Part shown: in pieces, positions 15,400 through 20,790 of the stretch
How positions within the stretch are numbered: position 1 is the first letter of the stretch
How the letters are laid out: every line of letters starts with the position of its first letter
Assembly: GCA_026417195.1 (NCBI GenBank)
Contig: JAOADS010000012.1
Location: 1 to 20,790, forward strand
DNA from: Ignavibacteria bacterium
GTDB taxonomy: Bacteria; Bacteroidota; Ignavibacteria; Tepidaquicellales; OLB5
Direction of reading: 5' to 3'
Length of the DNA: 20,790 bases
Program-made: the position numbers and the translations under genes
The notes under the pieces: model-generated
What the model was told of the DNA's origin: nothing
The model's database searches: none
What the model saw: the letters and a program-made list of their open reading frames with translations, nothing else

Positions 15400-15897
15400 A
15401 TGGCAGCAACATATTCATTTGACATAGTATCTGAAATCAACTGGCAGGAAATTGATAATGCTGTCAATCAGGCACGTAAGGAAATGCAGCAGCGTTACGA
15501 TTTCAAGGGTTCAAAAAGTTCTATAGATTATAGCCGGAAAGAAAAAACCATAACGGTTTTAGCTGATGATGATTATAAGTTGAAGTCTGTAATAGATATA
15601 CTTCAGAATAAGTTTGTGAAAAGAGGAGTCCCTTTAAAAGCTCTGAAGTATAAAACTTCTGAGCAGGCATCAGGTGGTATGGTTCGTCAGATAATAGAAG
15701 TTCAGCAAGGAATAAGCAAAGACAATGCAAAACTGATTGTGAAAATGATAAAAGATTCCAAGATAAAAGTTCAGGCAGCTGTTCAGGATGAACAGGTCAG
15801 GGTAAGCGGAAGAAGCAAGGATGACCTGCAGGCTGTTATTTCACTTATTAAAGGTGCAGACCTTGATTTTGCTGTTCAGTTTACAAACTACAGATGA
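15400..15897 (+). CDS. yajQ: YajQ family nucleotide-binding protein
   Basis: This 165-aa protein has full YajQ (DUF520) length and two ferredoxin-like halves. Marks include YSFDIVSEINWQEIDNAVNQ (5-24), QQRYDFKGSKSSID (30-43), FVKRGVPLKAL, GGMVRQIIEVQQGISKDNAK and KVQAAVQDEQVRVSGRSKDD. Members bind nucleotides or RNA, and in Xanthomonas a homologue is a cyclic di-GMP effector that acts with a transcription factor. Whether that holds here cannot be read from sequence. The stop codon overlaps the amidase start by 4 bases (ATGA), so the two are probably translated together. Confidence 0.95.
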   Translation: MAATYSFDIVSEINWQEIDNAVNQARKEMQQRYDFKGSKSSIDYSRKEKTITVLADDDYKLKSVIDILQNKFVKRGVPLKALKYKTSEQASGGMVRQIIEVQQGISKDNAKLIVKMIKDSKIKVQAAVQDEQVRVSGRSKDDLQAVISLIKGADLDFAVQFTNYR

Positions 15898-16646
15898 AAA
15901 ATCTTATAAGGATATTTATTTTATTTTTATTTCTAAATGTAAATCAGTTCTCACAGAACAGACTTGATGTTGTAATACTTGATGCAGGACACGGAGGAAA
16001 AGATCCGGGTACAAAAGGGGATAAAACCGGAATTCTTGAGAAGAACATAGTACTTCCGATCACCTTAAAGCTTGGAGCCATGATCAGTGGGAATTATCCT
16101 GATATTCAGGTAGTTTACACACGGCAAAAAGATGAATTTATAGAATTGAAAGACAGGACAGCACTTGCAAATTTATCCCGCGGAAAGTTATTCATAAGCA
16201 TACACGCCAATCATAAGAAAAAGGAGGAATCGGACAAGAAGGGTTTTGAGATTTATGTATTAAACAGGGAACGTTTCCCTGAAGCCGTGATGGTTACTAT
16301 GAAGGAAAATAATATTTTAAGTTATTCAGTTTACGGTAAGGACACTACAGATAAATACATATTTTCCAGTTTAGTCCAAAACGGTTTCCTGAGGCTAAGC
16401 AGTGTTTTGAGCACGGAAATTGAATTTAATTTTCTGAGTTTTACTGAGCTTATATCAAGGGGAATATATCAGTCCGGTTTCTGGGTGATCACAGGTGCAT
16501 CTATGCCCTCAGTTCTGATAGAAATCGGTTATCTGTCTGATGAAGCAGATGAGTTATACCTTTCTTCCGAGAAAGGGCAGAACGATGTTGCAAATGCTAT
16601 TTTTCAGGCTTTCAGGCGTTACAGGCATTTCTTTGAAATTAATTAG
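15894..16646 (+). CDS. N-acetylmuramoyl-L-alanine amidase (Amidase_3), exported
   Basis: This enzyme cleaves the bond between N-acetylmuramic acid and the peptide stem of peptidoglycan, in the periplasm. The protein has 250 residues: a short signal peptide (MKNLIRIFILFLFLNVNQFS) and one Amidase_3 domain. Zinc ligands are His33 in DAGHGGKDPG, Glu49 in ILEKN and His104 in SIHANH; the catalytic Glu211 is in PSVLIEIGYLS. No LysM, SPOR or AMIN domain is attached, so it is a minimal AmiC-type form. An insertion of ordinary length (about 110-190) may be the regulatory segment that covers the active site in AmiB/AmiC enzymes. It closes the helicase operon; no terminator is seen after it. Confidence 0.93.
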   Translation: MKNLIRIFILFLFLNVNQFSQNRLDVVILDAGHGGKDPGTKGDKTGILEKNIVLPITLKLGAMISGNYPDIQVVYTRQKDEFIELKDRTALANLSRGKLFISIHANHKKKEESDKKGFEIYVLNRERFPEAVMVTMKENNILSYSVYGKDTTDKYIFSSLVQNGFLRLSSVLSTEIEFNFLSFTELISRGIYQSGFWVITGASMPSVLIEIGYLSDEADELYLSSEKGQNDVANAIFQAFRRYRHFFEIN

Positions 16647-16668
16647 TCTAAAGCCATAAAAACCTTCC

Positions 16669-16699
16669 TTGTAACTCATACTTAAAATCAGCATATTTG
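16669..16699 (+). promoter_or_regulatory. Predicted promoter P1 of rpsA
   Basis: TTG (16669-16671), a 20-nt spacer, then CATATTTG (16692-16699), which differs from TAnnTTTG only at the first base. The leader to the rpsA start would be about 125 nt. Confidence 0.45.
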
Positions 16700-16723
16700 T
16701 ATTCTTTCCACTGATTTCCCAGA

Positions 16724-16731
16724 TAATTTTG
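16724..16731 (+). promoter_or_regulatory. Possible second -7 element (P2) of rpsA
   Basis: TAATTTTG matches TAnnTTTG exactly, but the nearest upstream TTG (16697-16699) is 24 nt away instead of 20. It may be a second, weaker start giving a leader of about 90 nt. Confidence 0.3.
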
Positions 16732-16760
16732 ATAAAACTGGTGGATTTTTAAATTAAGCT

Positions 16761-16782
16761 CTCCTGCAGGAAATCACAGGAG
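16761..16782 (+). promoter_or_regulatory. Hairpin candidate in the rpsA leader
   Basis: CTCCTG (16761-16766) can pair with CAGGAG (16777-16782) around a 10-nt loop; alternatively the self-complementary TCCTGCAGGA (16762-16771) forms. It lies about 48 nt before the rpsA start. S1 is known to repress its own mRNA in Escherichia coli; a control element here is possible but unproven. Confidence 0.3.
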
Positions 16783-16829
16783 GATTTAGTAACTTTTAAT
16801 TAAATAATTTAGCGGAGTTAAATTAACTA

Positions 16830-18713
16830 ATGTCAGAACAAAACGATATGATTCAGACGGATGCGGAAAGCGAAGATACAAAACCTGTAATAAAAACAAA
16901 AGACTTTGTTGCAAAAGACTATTCGGAAGAAGAATTCAAAAAATATATAGAACTCTACGAAAAGACTTTTAATGTAATAAAAGAAGGCGAAATAGTTAAA
17001 GGGAAAGTAGTTGCTATTTCAGGTAACGATGTATTAATTGATATAGGTTTCAAATCTGATGGAAGAGTATTGATTGATGAGTTTCCGGATTCAGAGAATA
17101 TAAAAATAGGTGATGAGCTAGAAGTTTATGTTGAGAAGATTGAGGATAAGGAAGGACAGCTTGTTCTTTCAAGAAAACGTGCCGATATTATAAGAAACTG
17201 GGAGAAAATTACCGAGGCTAAGGAAAATGACAGTATCATTAAAGGGAAAATCATGAGAAGGATCAAGGGTGGATTTGTTGTTGACTTGGGCGGAATAAGT
17301 GCATTTCTTCCGGGTTCCCAGATAGATACGAAACCAATAAGAGACTATGATATGTATGTCGGACAGGAAATGGATTTCAAGATCCTTAAAATTAATCATC
17401 CAAATGAGAACATTATAGTTTCTCACAAAGTGATTATAGAAGAATCCATGGCTGAGCAGAGGGAAAAACTTCTTGCTACACTTGAAGAGGGTCAGGTGCT
17501 TAAGGCAACTGTCAAGGCAATAACTGATTTCGGGGTTTTTGTAGATCTCGGAGGTGTTGACGGGCTTATACACATTACAGACCTGTCCTGGGGCAGGATA
17601 AATCATCCGTCTGATGTTGTGGAACTAGATCAGGAAATTGATGTCAAGGTTCTTGAATATGACAGAGAGAAAAAGAGAGTAACACTTGGGTTAAAGCAAC
17701 TTCAGCCTCATCCGTGGGATAATATTGAGGAAAGACTTAAGATTGGAGAAAAAGTTACTGGCAAGGTTGTGTCAATTACCGAATACGGAGCTTTTATAGA
17801 AATTGACAAAGGAATAGAAGGTCTGATACATATCTCGGAAATGTCATGGACTCAGCATATAACTAATCCTACACAAGTTGTTACAATGGGTCAGATTGTT
17901 GACGCTGTTGTATTAAGTATGGATAAGCAGGAAAAGAAACTCTCACTTGGTATAAAACAGCTCACTCCCAATCCCTGGCAGTCGCTGCTTGATAAATTTC
18001 CTGTTGGTTCCAGACATAAAGGCAAGGTTTGTAACATTACAAACTTCGGGGTTTTTGTCGAACTTGAGGAAGGAGTTGACGGACTTGTTCACATTTCAGA
18101 TCTATCATGGACAAAAAAGATTTTCAATATAGAAGACTTTGTAAAATTAGGCGATGAAATGGAAGTTGTAATATTAGGGATAGACATTGAAAATCAAAGG
18201 ATTAAGCTTGGGCATAAGCAGCTTACAGAAAATCCATGGGATTCCATGGAGGAGAAGTTTAAACCGGGTACGGAATTTTCCTGCAAGATTATAAAGGCTA
18301 TTGATAAGGGGCTTATAGTTGAACTGCCGGATAATGTTGACGGTTTTGTTCCGGCGTCGCAACTATCGGTTTCCCCTGTGAAAAATTTCGCAGAGGTTTT
18401 CAAGCAAGGCGAGGAAATAAATGCAGAAGTTATAGAGTTTGATAAGGAATCTAAGAAAATCGTTCTTTCTGTTCTTGAATATCTCAAAGACAAGACAAAT
18501 GAGGATCTTAATCAGTATTTAAGAAAATTTAATCTTAAAAAATTTACTCTTGAAGACATTTTAAGCAGGTCTAAATCTGCTGATAGCAAAGATGAGGAAT
18601 TTAAAATAGATGATATACTGGAAGACAGGAATAAATCAAGAGCAGAAAAACAAGTCTCTGAACAGAATGCTGATGATATGAAAGATAAATCTGGTGAAGA
18701 ATCTGAAAATTAA
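16830..18713 (+). CDS. rpsA: 30S ribosomal protein S1
   Basis: S1 binds mRNA at the small ribosomal subunit and helps start translation, notably in organisms that make little use of Shine-Dalgarno pairing. The protein has 627 residues and six S1 (OB-fold) domains at roughly 53-117, 137-200, 220-290, 306-376, 393-463 and 480-549. Domains 3-5 have the typical marks (ITDFGVFVDLGGVDGLIHIT, ITEYGAFIEIDKGIEGLIHI, ITNFGVFVELEEGVDGLVHI). The N-terminus is acidic, and a charged, low-complexity tail runs from about 555 to the end, longer than in the E. coli protein (557 aa). GGAG at 16814-16817 lies 12 nt before the ATG. It is a single-gene unit with its own promoter region and terminator. Confidence 0.97.
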   Translation: MSEQNDMIQTDAESEDTKPVIKTKDFVAKDYSEEEFKKYIELYEKTFNVIKEGEIVKGKVVAISGNDVLIDIGFKSDGRVLIDEFPDSENIKIGDELEVYVEKIEDKEGQLVLSRKRADIIRNWEKITEAKENDSIIKGKIMRRIKGGFVVDLGGISAFLPGSQIDTKPIRDYDMYVGQEMDFKILKINHPNENIIVSHKVIIEESMAEQREKLLATLEEGQVLKATVKAITDFGVFVDLGGVDGLIHITDLSWGRINHPSDVVELDQEIDVKVLEYDREKKRVTLGLKQLQPHPWDNIEERLKIGEKVTGKVVSITEYGAFIEIDKGIEGLIHISEMSWTQHITNPTQVVTMGQIVDAVVLSMDKQEKKLSLGIKQLTPNPWQSLLDKFPVGSRHKGKVCNITNFGVFVELEEGVDGLVHISDLSWTKKIFNIEDFVKLGDEMEVVILGIDIENQRIKLGHKQLTENPWDSMEEKFKPGTEFSCKIIKAIDKGLIVELPDNVDGFVPASQLSVSPVKNFAEVFKQGEEINAEVIEFDKESKKIVLSVLEYLKDKTNEDLNQYLRKFNLKKFTLEDILSRSKSADSKDEEFKIDDILEDRNKSRAEKQVSEQNADDMKDKSGEESEN

Positions 18714-18734
18714 TTTATAATCACCTTTGTTTTT

Positions 18735-18769
18735 AAAAGCATTCTGTAAAATCAGAATGCTTTTTTTTT
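18735..18769 (+). terminator. Rho-independent terminator of rpsA
   Basis: AAAAGCATTCTG (18735-18746) pairs perfectly with CAGAATGCTTTT (18753-18764) around a 6-nt loop, followed by T to 18769. It lies 21 bases past the rpsA stop and ends only 6 bases before the next start codon. Confidence 0.92.
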
Positions 18770-18775
18770 AAGAAT

Positions 18776-19561
18776 ATGGAAAGAGAGAAATTAAAAGATG
18801 TATTATTAAAGGCAGCAGTTGAGGCAGCTGAAGTGCTTAGGGAATATTATGGCAGGGATTTCAAAATCGGCAGAAAAAAAAGTTATAATGATCTTGTAAC
18901 AGAAGCAGATTATCAGTCTGAAAAAAAGATAACTGAAATTATCAGCAATAATTTTCCTTCACACAATATACTTGGAGAAGAAGGGGGTAACCGTAATTTA
19001 GAATCAGATTTCCTCTGGATTATAGATCCTCTTGACGGTACAGTAAATTTTGCCCATGGTATTCAGCTTTTCTGTGTCTCAATAGCTCTTGAATTCAGGC
19101 GGGAAATAATAATGGGTGTTGTATATTCTCCTTTGACCAATGAATTGTTCTTCGCCGAAAAAGGCAAAGGTGCTTTTCTGAATGATGTGCCCATTAAAGT
19201 TTCAAAAACCGAAAGTCTTAAGGATGCATTGCTGGTTACAGGTTTCCCATACGGTGCAAAGGATAACATAGGAAACTGTATAGACCATTTTGTTAATTTC
19301 GTTAAGCTGGGACTTCCTATACGAAGGCTTGGTTCTGCTGCTATGGATATATGCTATCTTGCCTGTGGCAGGTTTGACGGGTTCTGGGAGGTAAACCTTA
19401 ATCCATGGGATGTGGCTGCTTCGGTTCTTATTGCATCAGAAGCCGGAGGGAAAGTAACTGATTTTACAGGTAGAGAGTTTTCAATCTACGATAAGGAGAT
19501 TCTTGTTACAAACGGAAGAAGGATTCATGATGAGATGATTGAAGTTCTGTCTATGAGATAA
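18776..19561 (+). CDS. suhB: Inositol monophosphatase family protein
   Basis: This 261-aa cytosolic phosphatase has the usual SuhB length. Mg-binding and catalytic residues are all present: Glu68 in LGEEGG, Asp84 and Asp87 in WIIDPLDGTVNFAHG (81-95), and Asp212 in NPWDVAAS. DLVTEAD near residue 40 and EAGGKVTDFTG near 222-232 are also family marks. It hydrolyses inositol phosphates or related sugar phosphates; some relatives act on fructose-1,6-bisphosphate or NADP, and SuhB also affects rRNA transcription in E. coli, so the substrate is uncertain. The start follows the rpsA terminator by 6 bases and no local-type promoter is visible, so expression may depend on read-through. The gene symbol is given by family. 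Confidence 0.92.
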   Translation: MEREKLKDVLLKAAVEAAEVLREYYGRDFKIGRKKSYNDLVTEADYQSEKKITEIISNNFPSHNILGEEGGNRNLESDFLWIIDPLDGTVNFAHGIQLFCVSIALEFRREIIMGVVYSPLTNELFFAEKGKGAFLNDVPIKVSKTESLKDALLVTGFPYGAKDNIGNCIDHFVNFVKLGLPIRRLGSAAMDICYLACGRFDGFWEVNLNPWDVAASVLIASEAGGKVTDFTGREFSIYDKEILVTNGRRIHDEMIEVLSMR

Positions 19562-19608
19562 ATAGAGATAAATAATATAAACTTTTCCGATATTTAATAC
19601 AAAATAAC

Positions 19609-19631
19609 CTTATCTAGCAGGTAAGATTTTT
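19609..19631 (+). terminator. Weak terminator candidate after the phosphatase gene
   Basis: CTTATC (19609-19614) pairs with GGTAAG (19620-19625), including one U-G pair, around a 5-nt loop, followed by ATTTTT. The stem is only 6 bp. It sits just before the promoter of the next gene, where a boundary is expected. Confidence 0.3.
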
Positions 19632-19634
19632 AAA

Positions 19635-19665
19635 TTGTTTTTATAAACTTTTACAGATAATTTTG
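19635..19665 (+). promoter_or_regulatory. Predicted promoter for the outer-membrane protein gene
   Basis: TTG (19635-19637), a 20-nt spacer and TAATTTTG (19658-19665) give a full match to the Bacteroidota-type pattern. The leader to the ATG at 19687 would be about 15 nt. Confidence 0.6.
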
Positions 19666-19686
19666 CTTCCTTAAATTTTACAAGTT

Positions 19687-20424
19687 ATGACATTTACCCG
19701 TATTGTTTTTTTTCTGACATTTTTACTAGCTTTTATAAGTTATGAGGTAAATTGTCAGTTCCTGCCAAGTTTCGGAATAGCCGGAGGTCCGAAATTCGGA
19801 TGGAATTTCAACATAACCAAGGACCTGAATGCATTAATTAAAAACGGTGACTTTCCCGAAACATCAGATAAAGGTTTTTTTCAAATGGGTGGAGGTGGTT
19901 TCATTGATTTACCTGTTAAAAAACATTTTATAAGGGTTGGGGGTTTCGGAAACGGCTTCTCAACTCATCTGACAAAAAAAATTAATGACACTCTTACCAA
20001 GGCAACTAATTATTCGATGGGAGAGGGAGGAATAGGAATTGAATACATAATACCTGCAACTAAATTTCTGGATTTAAGTTTTGGTACTTTAATTTCGACC
20101 GGGCGTCTTAAACTTGAACTTTATAATTACAGTTCAGATGAAGTAAGCTGGGAGAATGTTTTCGGGGAAATTTCATCAAACATCGAGTCTGGGAATTTAT
20201 CCAGAATATTCAGGTCCAGGTTTTATTCCTTCAGCCCTCAGCTTGGTATCGGTTTAATGTTGAGAAAATATATGTATCTTAAAATTGATTTCGGATATCA
20301 GTTCTCAATTCATAATACCTGGACGGTTGATAATGAGGTGAGAGTCAGAAACTTTCCTGAAAAAATTAAAGCTACAGGACCTTTCATAAACGCCGGACTG
20401 AATTTCGGTTTATTTATAAGATAA
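19687..20424 (+). CDS. Predicted outer-membrane beta-barrel protein
   Basis: This 245-aa protein is unrecognised at family level. It has a clear signal peptide (MTFTRIVFFLTFLLAFISYE, cleavage probably near NCQ). Cys23 in VNCQ is not followed by a typical lipobox context, so a lipoprotein is less likely. The mature part alternates polar and hydrophobic residues with many Gly and aromatic residues (GIAGGPKFGWNFNI, GGGGFIDLPVKKHFIRVGGF, YLKIDFGYQFSI) and ends in a strand NAGLNFGLFIR. That is the layout of a small outer-membrane barrel of eight or so strands. There is no T9SS sorting domain. It has its own promoter, and a sugar-nucleotide gene follows after 13 bp, so the two may be co-transcribed. 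A role in the envelope is inference. Confidence 0.75.
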   Translation: MTFTRIVFFLTFLLAFISYEVNCQFLPSFGIAGGPKFGWNFNITKDLNALIKNGDFPETSDKGFFQMGGGGFIDLPVKKHFIRVGGFGNGFSTHLTKKINDTLTKATNYSMGEGGIGIEYIIPATKFLDLSFGTLISTGRLKLELYNYSSDEVSWENVFGEISSNIESGNLSRIFRSRFYSFSPQLGIGLMLRKYMYLKIDFGYQFSIHNTWTVDNEVRVRNFPEKIKATGPFINAGLNFGLFIR

Positions 20425-20437
20425 TAATTAATCTGTT

Positions 20438-20790
20438 TTGAAAAACATATTAGTTACAGGTGGAGCTGGTTTCATAGGAACAAATTTTGTTTATCATATG
20501 AGTTCCAGAGGTTATTCGGTTACCGTGCTGGATAAACTTACCTATGCCGGCGGGAGAGATAATCTTGAGCAGATATTAGATAAGATAAATTTTATCAAAG
20601 GTGACATTTGTGATGATCAACTTGTTCAGTATTCACTGAAGGGTATAGATGCAGTGGTTCACCTTGCCGCTGAGAGTCATAACACTCGCAGTGAAACAGA
20701 GCCAGAGTTATTTTATAAAACCAATGTTGAGGGCACAAAAGTAATGCTTGAGGAGTCTTTCCGTGCTGGCGTAAAAAAATTTATTCATAT
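20438..20790 (+). CDS. rmlB: dTDP-glucose 4,6-dehydratase-like NAD-dependent protein (partial)
   Basis: Only the first 117 residues are visible; the gene runs off the right edge. It belongs to the extended short-chain dehydrogenase family. The NAD-binding motif VTGGAGFIG lies at 6-14, followed by LDKLTYAGGRDNL (31-43), which is typical of RmlB, then GDICD (55-59), HLAAESHNTRS (75-85) and TNVEGT (95-100). RmlB removes water from dTDP-glucose in rhamnose and deoxysugar synthesis for surface polysaccharides. RmlB usually has SHVDRS where this has SHNTRS, so a different NDP-sugar substrate is possible. The start is TTG at 20438: an in-frame stop lies at 20429, and the first ATG (codon 21) would delete the NAD motif. 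The symbol is tentative. Confidence 0.8.
   Translation, partial: MKNILVTGGAGFIGTNFVYHMSSRGYSVTVLDKLTYAGGRDNLEQILDKINFIKGDICDDQLVQYSLKGIDAVVHLAAESHNTRSETEPELFYKTNVEGTKVMLEESFRAGVKKFIH

Noticed and set aside
16778..16829. AGGAGG at 16778-16783 as the ribosome site of a leader peptide before rpsA
   Set aside because: No ATG, GTG or TTG follows at a usable distance; the sequence fits better as one arm of a hairpin.
17169..17606. 145-codon minus-strand frame inside rpsA
   Set aside because: It is antisense to a clear six-domain S1 gene, its translation lacks recognisable features, and it has no promoter pattern.

Overview
The window looks like chromosome from an AT-rich member of the FCB group (Bacteroidota and relatives). 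Three complete proteins, plus a fourth further along, end in a type IX secretion (T9SS) type A sorting domain that opens with a YQNYPNPFN-type motif. This wording is especially common in Ignavibacteria-like lineages. Promoters fit the Bacteroidota-type TTG / TAnnTTTG pattern, and Shine-Dalgarno sequences are absent before most genes. The phylum-level call is fairly firm; the class is an inference. I see no tRNA, rRNA, CRISPR, insertion sequence or phage gene.

Region 1 (1-6432, minus strand) is a block of secreted proteins. In transcription order it holds an Omp28-like thioredoxin-fold protein with a CPPC motif, an intrinsic terminator, an SBBP-repeat beta-propeller overlapping by 4 bases a YCF48/BNR-type repeat protein, and a subtilisin-like protease cut by the left edge. 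A fourth T9SS cargo gene lies apart at 10783-12387.

Region 2 (6562-10682) is metabolic. A small CxxC protein (minus) diverges from a plus-strand cluster: a conserved 318-aa protein of unknown function, a fumarylacetoacetase 6 bp later (last step of tyrosine/homogentisate breakdown), an unlisted 33-aa membrane ORF, and an alpha/beta hydrolase. A ferredoxin-NADP reductase converges on this cluster, with one base between the stop codons.

Region 3 (12387-16646) begins with a divergent promoter region. The plus-strand operon reads UvrD/PcrA helicase, EVE-domain protein, YajQ and N-acetylmuramoyl-L-alanine amidase, with gaps of 17, 11 and -4 bp. Region 4 (16647-20790) holds ribosomal protein S1 with a long leader and a strong terminator, an inositol-monophosphatase-family enzyme starting right after that terminator, an outer-membrane barrel-like protein, and the start of a dTDP-glucose 4,6-dehydratase-like gene.

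Most of the window is housekeeping or secretome. I found no convincing new multi-gene system. The best leads are the uncharacterised partner of fumarylacetoacetase, the overlooked membrane microprotein in the same cluster, and a promoter pattern with a constant 20-nt spacer that also fixes several start codons.
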